Shown here one piece after another: positions 1 to 7,565 of a DNA stretch of 21,780 nt. Each line of letters begins with the position of its first letter. The stretch's first letter is position 1. The translations under genes were made by a program, and so were the position numbers. The notes beneath the pieces are model-generated. The model was not told the DNA's origin. It saw only the letters and a list, made by a program, of their open reading frames with translations, and ran no database searches. The stretch is taken from the NCBI GenBank assembly GCA_945875135.1, contig CAMCJO010000002.1, positions 1-21,780 of the forward strand, read 5' to 3'. This stretch comes from an uncultured Porphyromonas sp. Lineage in GTDB: Bacteria; Bacteroidota; Bacteroidia; Bacteroidales; Porphyromonadaceae.

Positions 1-91
1 CACTTTTCCCCGACACGACACCGTTTCGATATGTAGTCAGCTCTAAATTATTGTAACGAGTCAGCGTTGGATTTTCCCAGTCTGGGAACTT

Positions 92-128
92 TTTGCCACA
101 CACCATTCTCTCTATTTTGCTACCTTTG
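92..128 (+). promoter_or_regulatory. candidate Bacteroidota promoter for the secreted repeat protein gene
   Basis: A perfect -7 element TACCTTTG (consensus TAnnTTTG) lies at 121-128, and a TTTG at 92-95 could serve as the -33 element. The spacer is 25 bases, longer than the usual 19-21, so the upstream box is doubtful. Transcription would begin near 134-136, about 20 bases before the ATG at 154. This position rules out the in-frame ATG at 67, which lies upstream of the promoter. Confidence 0.55.
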
Positions 129-153
129 CACATATCATCTAGGCTCTACAACT

Positions 154-819
154 ATGCAGCACTTTACCCTAAAGGCCCTACTCTTACCACTCCTGCTACT
201 CCTAGGAGCGACCTATGCTATGGCGCAGGTGCGTGCCATCACGAGCGATGGCGATGAGGTGATGCTCTACCCCAATGGCACGTGGGAATATATCAATAGA
301 CGACCTAACCCCTATGACTATCAGGAGCCCTCGACAGCTGTCGGAGCGGGCATATCAGGCCGGCATATCGGCATCATAGTGCGCAGGCAGCTGCTCGTCG
401 TGCTGCGTGATGGGATGCTAGAGGATGTCATCATCTATGACTCAAAAGGTCAGCCCGCCTACTCCTACCGCGACGGGGTCTACCAGCTCCCCTATGGATG
501 GCAGGTGAGGTACGAGCCTCTCTCCGACCGAGTAGCCCAATTCGGCCCCTACACATTTAAGTATCAGATGCTCTCGGATCGATTAGAGCGCGTCGGCACC
601 TGCGAGATAGAGTACGAAATGCTTTCCGACCGCATCAGACGGATCGGAGGCTACGACATCCGTTACGACGCTTTCTCTAGCCTTATCAAAAGGGTAGGCA
701 ATATAGAGATCCTGTATGACGCCTTCAGCGAGCGCGTCACAGGCCTTCGTGGGCAAGACCCCAATCTCGAGATCTACTTCATGCGCCAGGGCAAGAGACG
801 TCCACTCCCCTTTTTGTAG
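154..819 (+). CDS. secreted or periplasmic protein with five 17-residue repeats, function unknown
   Basis: The product is 221 residues. I chose the ATG at 154 because residues 1-25 then form a classical signal peptide: a short polar start with one Lys, a Leu-rich core, and Ala-Met-Ala before Gln25. The candidate promoter at 121-128 also excludes the in-frame ATG at 67. Residues 26-60 include the stretch LYPNGTWEY, seen in small Bacteroidota envelope proteins. The middle is beta-rich. From residue 120 there are five repeats of about 17 residues with pattern Y-x-x-[LF]-S-[DS]-[RL]-[IVL]-x-[RQ]-[VIF]-G, each probably a short beta hairpin. No catalytic motif is visible. I do not recognise a named family; export is likely and the function unknown. 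The end is 22 bases before the methyltransferase gene, but base composition differs, so a shared operon is not implied. Confidence 0.75.
   Translation: MQHFTLKALLLPLLLLLGATYAMAQVRAITSDGDEVMLYPNGTWEYINRRPNPYDYQEPSTAVGAGISGRHIGIIVRRQLLVVLRDGMLEDVIIYDSKGQPAYSYRDGVYQLPYGWQVRYEPLSDRVAQFGPYTFKYQMLSDRLERVGTCEIEYEMLSDRIRRIGGYDIRYDAFSSLIKRVGNIEILYDAFSERVTGLRGQDPNLEIYFMRQGKRRPLPFL
511..765 (+). repeat. five tandem 51-base (17-codon) repeats inside the secreted protein gene
   Basis: Units begin at Tyr codons at 511, 562, 613, 664 and 715, exactly 51 bases apart. The first three share LSDR at the same place (EPLSDR, QMLSDR, EMLSDR); the last two read DAFSSL and DAFSER. The repeat is clear in protein but much diverged in DNA, so it is an old protein repeat and not a slippage-prone DNA tandem repeat. 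The fifth unit is degenerate after its first half. Confidence 0.85.
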
Positions 820-841
820 CACCAAAATTAGAAACTGACAT

Positions 842-1702
842 ATGAGATTTTTCGGAAGTAGTGATATTAAGATAATACACGGAGACGCTCTGCAGGCTCT
901 CTCTGAGTGTATTTCGGACAACTCTGTTGATTTAGTTTTTGCAGATCCTCCATATAATATAGGCAAGAACTTCGCAGGATGTCTAGATAAATGGGATAGT
1001 GACGAGTCTTACCTTCATTGGTGCTACAATTGGCTCGACTTATGCATCCAAAAGCTAAAGCCAACGGGAGCTCTCTATGTGATGACCTCAACACAGTTTA
1101 TGCCCTACTTTGACCTATACTTGCGTGAGCGACTAGATATATTGTCGAGAATAGTTTGGTCTTATGACAGCTCTGGAGTACAAGCCAAGCGATATTTTGG
1201 TTCTCTATATGAACCTATCCTCTTTTGTGTCAAAGACAAAAGACAATACACTTTCAACGCATCAGATATCCTTATAGAAGCTAAGACTGGTGCCAAGCGA
1301 GGCTTAATAGACTACCGTAAGAACCCGCCACAGCCCTACAGCAAAACGAAGGTGCCAGGCAATGTATGGGAATTCACCCGAGTAAGGTATCGTATGCCAG
1401 AGTATGAGAACCACCCTACTCAAAAGCCCATAGAGCTCCTAGAGCGAATTATCAAAGCGAGTTCCAATGAGGGGGATGTCGTATTAGATCCATTCTCTGG
1501 TACCTTTACGACATCGTACGTTGCCCGTCTGCTACACCGCAAGTCTATCGGGATCGAGCTCCAAGATGAGTATGTGAATATAGGCTTGAGGAGATTAGGG
1601 CTGTCCTACGCCCCTACGGACTCTCCCATAAAAAGTGCTGACACATCGCTCCAATCAAGACCGATGAACGAAGCCGTCCATCCATACTTGCTTCAGATAT
1701 AA
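842..1702 (+). CDS. YhdJ-like adenine-specific DNA methyltransferase (beta class)
   Basis: The 286-residue protein should transfer a methyl group from S-adenosylmethionine to N6 of adenine in DNA. Motif IV (DPPY) is at residues 35-38, early in the protein. The SAM-binding motif I (DPFSG, then TFTT) is at 216-224, late. This order defines the beta class. Conserved blocks WSYDSSGVQAK (106-116), GLIDYRKNPPQPY (154-166) and ENHPTQKP (189-196) match my recollection of E. coli YhdJ, which methylates ATGCAT; I infer the same target here. E. coli YhdJ is an orphan enzyme, whereas this one is followed after three bases by a putative nuclease, so it is probably the protective half of a type II restriction-modification system. 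GC content is visibly lower than in flanking housekeeping genes, consistent with acquisition. The family call is firm; the target site is inferred. Confidence 0.92.
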   Translation: MRFFGSSDIKIIHGDALQALSECISDNSVDLVFADPPYNIGKNFAGCLDKWDSDESYLHWCYNWLDLCIQKLKPTGALYVMTSTQFMPYFDLYLRERLDILSRIVWSYDSSGVQAKRYFGSLYEPILFCVKDKRQYTFNASDILIEAKTGAKRGLIDYRKNPPQPYSKTKVPGNVWEFTRVRYRMPEYENHPTQKPIELLERIIKASSNEGDVVLDPFSGTFTTSYVARLLHRKSIGIELQDEYVNIGLRRLGLSYAPTDSPIKSADTSLQSRPMNEAVHPYLLQI

Positions 1703-1705
1703 AGA

Positions 1706-2818
1706 ATGAAAGAATACGCTTTTACATCTTCAATCAAGGAGATTCTAAAGAGTCATTTCCGTGAAAAGGTGGAGGACATTTATGACAAGAGTCCTCTACT
1801 CCAGTATGTAAATGAAAAAACGAAGTCTGCCAATAGAGGATCCAAATCACGCTCAAGCTTTGCAAATCTATATGCTATCTATGTTCTTGTCGAGGACTAT
1901 CTCAATCAGACCACAAATAATGGGATAGAATATAGCAAACACGAAGGGGCTCTATTTTCTGACCTGATTAAACGGCAGAGAGAACTTCCGTTTGGAGAGA
2001 GGCTACAAAACCACGCTCTAAATAATCGGGTAAATGCTGAGTTTCAAAAGTTTTTCCCGACTACAAACTTGATGCCTATCATAAGGGATCTGAAAGCCAA
2101 GAGGTATTGGATTAATGAAAATCTTCTGAGAGTCAGACTCGGTCATCATACCTATAACATTGCAGAGAGCCTCATTGAGATTCTAGATAAATACATTGAG
2201 GTGAAACAGCAGACGCTCAAACAGTTTATAGAGCAGTGTTCGCGACTACAAGCGATGGAGCGTCTGGGAGCAGAGGACATCTACGCTTTTATCTCAAATC
2301 TACTATCTCCAAAGCTTGACGCTCGACTGTTTGAAATCGTGAGCTATGCAATCCTCAAGTACTCTTACAAAGAACAGACAATCATTTGGGGGTATGACAT
2401 AAAGACTTTAACCAAGGAGCCTCTAACCCTATATAAGACTGGTAGGACAAATGCCAACGATGGCGGAATAGACTTTGTCATGAAGCCTCTTGGTCGATTC
2501 TTTCAAGTTACAGAAGATCTAGACTTTAAAAAGTTCTTTCTTGATATAGAAAAAGTGAGACACTATCCACTATCTTTTGTGGTCAAGACAGAAAAAACTA
2601 TCCCATGGATTCTATCAGAGTTAAGGGAAAAGGCACTAGACACCTATGGCATAGAACGAGTTGTAGAAGAGTTTATGACCTGCATTGAGGAAGTGATAAA
2701 CATACCCACACTTCTAGACTGCCTCACTCAAGTTATCGACAAAGATGGAGGAGAAAATCTTTTGGAAGAGATTATCCTACAAAGTAAAGTCGAATTTAAT
2801 TATAGTGATGACGATTAG
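1706..2818 (+). CDS. putative type II restriction endonuclease, PD-(D/E)XK-like
   Basis: The 370-residue protein starts three bases after the methyltransferase stop and is almost surely co-transcribed with it, the usual layout of a type II pair. Early conserved-looking blocks are NRGSKSRSSFANLYAIYV (43-60) and RQRELPFGERLQNHALN (90-106). The likely nuclease core is Glu210 on a helix, GGID at 253-256 and FQVTE at 266-270, resembling the E...GGxD...QxK pattern of Mrr-type PD-(D/E)XK enzymes. The usual catalytic Lys after Gln267-Val is Thr, followed by Glu, so the active site would be a variant or my alignment is off. If the pair is a real system it should cut where its partner methylates, by inference ATGCAT. 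A sampled 60-base line (2041-2100) is about 38% GC against about 58% in the recombinase gene (6361-6420). No frameshift is visible. Confidence 0.75.
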   Translation: MKEYAFTSSIKEILKSHFREKVEDIYDKSPLLQYVNEKTKSANRGSKSRSSFANLYAIYVLVEDYLNQTTNNGIEYSKHEGALFSDLIKRQRELPFGERLQNHALNNRVNAEFQKFFPTTNLMPIIRDLKAKRYWINENLLRVRLGHHTYNIAESLIEILDKYIEVKQQTLKQFIEQCSRLQAMERLGAEDIYAFISNLLSPKLDARLFEIVSYAILKYSYKEQTIIWGYDIKTLTKEPLTLYKTGRTNANDGGIDFVMKPLGRFFQVTEDLDFKKFFLDIEKVRHYPLSFVVKTEKTIPWILSELREKALDTYGIERVVEEFMTCIEEVINIPTLLDCLTQVIDKDGGENLLEEIILQSKVEFNYSDDD

Positions 2819-2910
2819 CCCGGAATCACTAACCGAGTAAAAGAGTCCTAGGTCCACGACTTTTTGCCTTCAGACCATAGATAGCAGAGAAACAATACCC
2901 TAACGGCTAT

Positions 2911-4704
2911 ATGAAGCGATCAATACCAATGCGACTAAGCAAGATCTGGAAGCGAATGCGTGAGCAGACCTTTCTTGCGCTCTTCCTGCCACTCATGCAG
3001 TTGTTTTTGCTCTGCCTATACTTATACACATCTGGGCAGATGGTCAGTGGATCGGTCTTGGTCAATTGGCTCGGTGGGAGTGTGCTCCTTGTAGCGAGTT
3101 GCGCACTGCTCGTCTCTCTACCTCAGCGTAAGTTGATACGCTACGGACTATCAGGTGTCGTAGTCTTACTCCTCTCACTCCTCTTCATCTATGAGTACTA
3201 CCTAATTACGGATGTGCAAGTGCTTCTTAACGACAGCGTTGCACTACAATACCGTCAGCTCCCTGGCGAAGGCGTGGATAGTCGCCTACTCCTCAGCTCT
3301 ATCCCCACGATGAGCTGGCTTAAAGCGATTGGGTGGTTACTCCTCCTAGCCCTTGCATCCTATGGTGCTATATGGCTCTATCGATATCGTAGAGAAGCCC
3401 TCCGCCCCTGGCGTCTGATCGCCTGCATCTTACTACTTGCTGTACCCACATATATAGTAGTCACAGTGCGGGCTCAACGAGATGTCGATGTCAGACTACA
3501 AGACTCTTATGGTTATTTCCGCTCGGCGGATATGGTTAATAGGTATATAGCCACAACTCGTGGGGGACTAAAAACCGTACGCCACGCCAAGGAGAAACTT
3601 GCTTACCTAAGGAGCCACCTGCCAGAAGTGACGCTCACCAATCAAGTCCGCTCACCTCACAATGTCGTCGTTGTCATGGGCGAGTCTTTACGTCGGCTGG
3701 ATATGCACTGCTACGGCTATCCACTTGAAGATACGCCCCATCTAGACTCTCTGGTGCAGACTGGTAGTCTCGTGCTATACGATGATGTAGTCTCTTGCGC
3801 CCCTACGACGCTTTTGTCTCTGCGCAAGGTTTTCTCCATCAGGGATGCGAGTCGTCCTAGTCGACCTTGGGATGAGACCTCCACACTCCCTCTAGCCTTC
3901 TCACAAGCAGGGTATCGCACTTACTGGGCAACAAATCAAGAGGTCGCTGGAGAGTATATGACAGACATTACGGTTATAGCAAACACCTCAGACACACTGG
4001 CTAGCACGGATATGCTGGACTCGACAGTCTCCTGGTTGTGGAGTAGAGGTGCCGAAAAGAAGAAGTATGATGAGCTGATCCTCCCTCTACTGCAAGACTA
4101 CAAGACAATTGGAATGAGTGGAAAAGCGAATCTATTCACGCTAGTCCACCTAATGGGTAGTCATATTGACTATAAAGATCGCTACCCCGAGCCGTTTGGA
4201 GTCTTTAAGGCAGAAGACATCCACCCTATAGAGCCTCACCTCCTATCTAAAGAGGCGGAGAAGTCGGCTCACTATATAAACTCTGTACTATACAATGACT
4301 GGATCGTTAGCGAGATCATCCGTTACTACAGTCACACCTCCTCAATTGTCATATACATGTCCGACCATGCAGTAGCTCGCTACGATGATCCTATGGAGCC
4401 TCACACGACTGCCCATAGTATGACACAGCACTCACTCTCCATCCCCTTTATGGTTTATATGTCAGATCAATTTATGGCAGAGAATCCAGACATTGTAAAG
4501 CTCGTCAAAGGGGCCTGTCATAAGCCTTTTATGACAGATCTCTTCACCAACTCACTGCTTAGTCTAATGGGGATACAGGTCCCCTACTCCGCACCCCAGA
4601 TAGAGCTTTGGTCTGCTCAATATGACGCTTCACGGCCGCGAGAGGTGCATGAGTGGGGTGAGGAGATAGCCTTCGAACCTAAATACCCTAACCAGCTACA
4701 ATGA
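2911..4704 (+). CDS. EptA-like phosphoethanolamine transferase / membrane sulfatase-fold enzyme
   Basis: The 597-residue inner-membrane protein has about five N-terminal membrane segments (roughly residues 21-41, 49-70, 78-99, 138-157, 167-187) and a periplasmic alkaline-phosphatase-fold domain from about 250. The active-site set expected in EptA-type enzymes is present: Glu258 in VMGES, the nucleophile Thr300 in SCAPTT, His418 in HLMGSH, Asp485-His486 in YMSDH, and His507. Such enzymes move phosphoethanolamine from phosphatidylethanolamine to lipid A or glycans, using zinc; Porphyromonas lipid A is known to carry this group. The exact acceptor cannot be read from sequence. The gene overlaps the next one by four bases (ATGA), so the two are translationally coupled. 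The start at 2911 is followed by a possible Met7 alternative. A broader sulfatase-family transferase remains possible. Confidence 0.85.
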   Translation: MKRSIPMRLSKIWKRMREQTFLALFLPLMQLFLLCLYLYTSGQMVSGSVLVNWLGGSVLLVASCALLVSLPQRKLIRYGLSGVVVLLLSLLFIYEYYLITDVQVLLNDSVALQYRQLPGEGVDSRLLLSSIPTMSWLKAIGWLLLLALASYGAIWLYRYRREALRPWRLIACILLLAVPTYIVVTVRAQRDVDVRLQDSYGYFRSADMVNRYIATTRGGLKTVRHAKEKLAYLRSHLPEVTLTNQVRSPHNVVVVMGESLRRLDMHCYGYPLEDTPHLDSLVQTGSLVLYDDVVSCAPTTLLSLRKVFSIRDASRPSRPWDETSTLPLAFSQAGYRTYWATNQEVAGEYMTDITVIANTSDTLASTDMLDSTVSWLWSRGAEKKKYDELILPLLQDYKTIGMSGKANLFTLVHLMGSHIDYKDRYPEPFGVFKAEDIHPIEPHLLSKEAEKSAHYINSVLYNDWIVSEIIRYYSHTSSIVIYMSDHAVARYDDPMEPHTTAHSMTQHSLSIPFMVYMSDQFMAENPDIVKLVKGACHKPFMTDLFTNSLLSLMGIQVPYSAPQIELWSAQYDASRPREVHEWGEEIAFEPKYPNQLQ

Positions 4705-6353
4705 ATAGACTCAGCCATTACGCTCGAGGCGTAGTAAGTCGATTACCACAGCTGTCGTGGTTACCGCTTTTCATCATAGGGATCTTATGGCTTAATGGAC
4801 GCATTGTAGGGTCTGTACTATATAGCTCAGGCGGATACCTATCTCTAGAAAACTGGCGACTGATATGTAATATGCTCGGCATAGCTCTCACCGGCTGGCT
4901 ACTCACAGCATTGATACCATGGCGAGTGGCTAGAAGGATCTGGATAGGAGTCCTCTTAGGGGGACTCCTGGTGATGCACTTCACGGATTGGTTTCTAGTA
5001 GAGACCTATCAGATGCCGTTCAACGATGTAATTATAGAGCCCTTGATGGCGACTAATCCAGAGGAGGCACAAGGCTTCCTAACCTCTATGCATCTAGACT
5101 GGCTGTCGTTACTTACAGAGTGTGCCCTACTGACACTCGCTCTAGCCCTCTCAATAGCTCTCCCATACGCTATTAGAGAGCTTCACAAGTTAAGTAGCCG
5201 GTCGAAACACTTCCATCGTGGAGTGCAGTGGGCAGTGGGGGCTATCCTACTAATTGCGAGCATCTCTCATGTCGCAAACATGATAAGCCAGTACAACCTT
5301 AATGATCCGATTTATGAGAGACTCACCTCGACAGAGCGGGTCTGTGTGGCGCAAGGCTTGGCACAGCGACAGATAGCTCAGAGTGGTCTAAACTACCATA
5401 TCGCACAACCTAAAGCGGGGTCTGTCTCCTCAAGTATCCTGCAAAAAGAGATACACAACGTAGTAATCGTATGGGTTGATGAGCTTTACGCACGACTGAT
5501 GCATTGCTATGACCCTCAAGTAGATGCGAACACACCACTCGTAGATAAGCTGATAGCCTCAGGAGTCATTCTTCGCTCGGATAGTGCTTATGCGGCTACT
5601 GATAATCTTGGACTATCTAAGGCTTGGACTTTTAGTCTTTGTCCTAAGGGATCTACAGAGAGCTGGGATAGATACCCCTCGATCTATGGTGTACTACGAG
5701 AAGCTGGCTATGACTCCTACTGGGTGAGCAATTATCCTCGAGTGGGTATAGGCCTAGACGTAACTCCTCAGTTAGCCCTAGACTGCGATCGCTCCTACCA
5801 CACCAATCTACGGACAGGACTAGAGACCAAGACGGCGCCCCCCACCTACGATGGAGATGTGCTAAAACATTTACACCGAGCAGAGGAGCGTCCACTCGTC
5901 TCCACAATACATCTAGTGGGGAGTGCCACCAACATTTGGTATCGAGTACCAGAGGAGTTTACCCCTTTTAATCGAAACACCATTGACCCGCCCACGGAGC
6001 TAGATGGCGACAGTAGGGATAACCTAGCTCAGTACTACAACTTAGTCTCCTATGAAGACTATATCTTTAAGGAGATAATTGATTACTATGCCGAGACCCC
6101 AGCTATCATTCTCTTTCTTTCTACGTCTGGAGCCTTTGGCGAGTGGTATCCATATCGATCCGATCAGATTCCTCAAGGTAGCATCGGACAAGCACCTTTC
6201 TTAGCTTACGTATCGCCTCTTATGGAGCGCGCGTATCCGAGCGTGAAGTCTTATCTAGAAGAGCTGTGCTCCAGACCATTTAACCTTGGAGACTTTGCTC
6301 CACAGCTCTGCAAGCTCCTCGGGATCACTTATCAACCACAAACATCATGCTGA
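4701..6353 (+). CDS. degenerate EptA-like membrane paralogue, probable pseudoenzyme
   Basis: The 550-residue protein has the same plan as its upstream neighbour: about five membrane segments (roughly 20-38, 57-74, 80-100, 134-156, 176-195) then an alkaline-phosphatase-fold domain from about 250. Matching blocks include LMHCYD (266-271) against DMHCYG and HLVGS (404-408) against HLMGS. At the aligned active-site positions the residues are replaced: Glu258 by Asp260, the nucleophile Thr300 by Asp301, His418 by Ala409, Asp485-His486 by Thr475-Ser476, and His507 by Ser494. Zinc binding and phosphoryl transfer by the family mechanism therefore look impossible. The frame is intact, so the gene is not simply decaying; a partner or regulatory role for the active sister is a reasonable inference. 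It overlaps the upstream gene by four bases and the recombinase gene by seven. Confidence 0.8.
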   Translation: MNRLSHYARGVVSRLPQLSWLPLFIIGILWLNGRIVGSVLYSSGGYLSLENWRLICNMLGIALTGWLLTALIPWRVARRIWIGVLLGGLLVMHFTDWFLVETYQMPFNDVIIEPLMATNPEEAQGFLTSMHLDWLSLLTECALLTLALALSIALPYAIRELHKLSSRSKHFHRGVQWAVGAILLIASISHVANMISQYNLNDPIYERLTSTERVCVAQGLAQRQIAQSGLNYHIAQPKAGSVSSSILQKEIHNVVIVWVDELYARLMHCYDPQVDANTPLVDKLIASGVILRSDSAYAATDNLGLSKAWTFSLCPKGSTESWDRYPSIYGVLREAGYDSYWVSNYPRVGIGLDVTPQLALDCDRSYHTNLRTGLETKTAPPTYDGDVLKHLHRAEERPLVSTIHLVGSATNIWYRVPEEFTPFNRNTIDPPTELDGDSRDNLAQYYNLVSYEDYIFKEIIDYYAETPAIILFLSTSGAFGEWYPYRSDQIPQGSIGQAPFLAYVSPLMERAYPSVKSYLEELCSRPFNLGDFAPQLCKLLGITYQPQTSC

Positions 6354-7558
6354 CCGAAGCACTTCAGCAGACGCTGGAGGCCTTTATGGAGTACCTGCGA
6401 CTGGAGCGAAACGCCTCTCCGCTCACGCTCACCACCTACCGCCCCGCCATCACCTCCTATATGGAGTGCGCCCTAGAGCAGGCCAGCGACGAGTGGCAGC
6501 CTGGTGATGCCGATCGGGACCTGGTACGCAACTGGATCATGCAGCAGATGGACAACGAGCTGACCAGTACGACGGTCAATAAGAATCTGAGTGCCGTCAA
6601 GTCCTTCTACAAGTATCTTCAGCTACGAGGGCTCATCGACAACAATCCGACTCGCTATCTGCGAGGACCGAAGCGAGAGCACACACTCCCCTCCTTCCTC
6701 ACACAAGCTCAGATAGAGGAGGCACTAGAGACGATCTCGACCGATCCCGAGGACTTTCTCGCAGTACGCAATCGGCTCATCATAGAGACTATCTACCAGA
6801 CAGGTCTGCGCCGTGCTGAGGTGGCTAGCCTAGAGACACAGCAAGTCGACCTCGCCTCCATGTCTCTACGCGTGGTGGGTAAGGGACGCAAGGAGCGTAT
6901 CGTACCCTTTGGAGAGGCTCTAAGAGAGCAAATGAAGGCTTATCTCACATTAAAGGAGCAAAAAGTGGGTCAGTCTCGTTATTTTTTTGTTACTTTGAAG
7001 TGCAGACCGCTCTCAGGAGCTGACGTCTATCAAGTGGTACACAAAGCACTCGATGTAGTGCCCGGCTTGCCCCGCAGAGGAGCTCACACGCTAAGACACT
7101 CCTTTGCTACTGAGATGCTCAATGCTGGAGCTCCGATCACCTCCATCAAAGAGCTACTAGGGCATAGCAACCTAGAGACCACCACACGATACACGCACAC
7201 CTCCTTCGAGCAGCTCAAACAATTGTATCACGCTCACCCTAGAGCACAAAATCAAGTATCACCTATGATTAACGTACACATCCAGTCTCTACAGTTTGAT
7301 GCCAGTGAGGCACTCCAAGAGTTTGCAAAAAAGAAGATCGATCGCCTTGCACGCTTTGACGACACCATTAGCAAAGCTGAGGTCACGCTACGACTAGACA
7401 AGTCAAACGCTACCCAAGGTAAGATAGCCGCCATCCGTCTCATCGTGCCAGGCTATGATCACTACGCTGAGAAGGGTGCAGCTTCCTTTGAGGAGGCTAT
7501 CGATGAGACCATCGATGCACTCAAGCGTCAGATAGATCGCGCTAAGGCAAATAAATAG
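6347..7558 (+). CDS. xerC: XerC-type tyrosine recombinase fused in frame to hibernation promoting factor
   Basis: The 403-codon frame holds two complete proteins. Residues 1-303 are a XerC/XerD-type recombinase, which resolves chromosome dimers at dif. It has an N-terminal SAM-like DNA-binding domain (about 5-95) and a catalytic domain with the full set Arg155 (TGLRR), Lys179 (GKGRK), His247 and Arg250 (HTLRH), His273 (LGHS) and Tyr282 (TRYTH). It ends HPRA, typical of a Bacteroidota XerC C-terminus, but the next codon is CAA and not a stop. After six linker residues, Met307 opens a complete HPF domain. A single T-to-C change (TAA to CAA) could have joined the two. The start ATG overlaps the preceding gene by seven bases. 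Fusion, read-through from a lost stop, or a sequencing error are all possible; internal initiation at 7265 may still give free HPF. Confidence 0.85.
   Translation: MLTEALQQTLEAFMEYLRLERNASPLTLTTYRPAITSYMECALEQASDEWQPGDADRDLVRNWIMQQMDNELTSTTVNKNLSAVKSFYKYLQLRGLIDNNPTRYLRGPKREHTLPSFLTQAQIEEALETISTDPEDFLAVRNRLIIETIYQTGLRRAEVASLETQQVDLASMSLRVVGKGRKERIVPFGEALREQMKAYLTLKEQKVGQSRYFFVTLKCRPLSGADVYQVVHKALDVVPGLPRRGAHTLRHSFATEMLNAGAPITSIKELLGHSNLETTTRYTHTSFEQLKQLYHAHPRAQNQVSPMINVHIQSLQFDASEALQEFAKKKIDRLARFDDTISKAEVTLRLDKSNATQGKIAAIRLIVPGYDHYAEKGAASFEEAIDETIDALKRQIDRAKANK
7265..7558 (+). CDS. hpf: hibernation promoting factor (HPF/RaiA) domain, possible internal translation start
   Basis: These 97 codons, in frame with the recombinase, encode a complete short HPF/YfiA-type protein. 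HPF binds the decoding region of the 30S subunit in stationary phase and idles ribosomes. The sequence shows the beta-alpha-beta-beta-beta-alpha pattern: INVHIQSL, the helix ASEALQEFAKKKIDRLA, strands around AEVTLRL, KIAAIRLIVP and HYAEKGA, and the helix FEEAIDETIDALKRQIDRA. There is no C-terminal dimerisation domain, so it is the short form. Met307 at 7265 is preceded by a purine- and A-rich stretch (about 7244-7258) like the leaders of other genes here, so ribosomes might still start here. This is the same DNA as the C-terminus of the frame at 6347-7558. Confidence 0.7.
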   Translation: MINVHIQSLQFDASEALQEFAKKKIDRLARFDDTISKAEVTLRLDKSNATQGKIAAIRLIVPGYDHYAEKGAASFEEAIDETIDALKRQIDRAKANK

Positions 7559-7565
7559 TTTGGAC

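Noticed and set aside
511..765. 51-base repeats as a CRISPR-like or slippage-prone array
   Set aside because: DNA of the units has diverged and there are no spacers; the period is only clear in the protein.
6286..6507. 73-codon + strand frame over the pseudoenzyme-recombinase junction
   Set aside because: It overlaps two well supported genes in another frame and has no recognisable content.
6347..7264. Recombinase as the integrase of a mobile island carrying the restriction-modification pair
   Set aside because: It is the housekeeping XerC type in its conserved Bacteroidota location before hpf and tuf, and no attachment repeats were seen.
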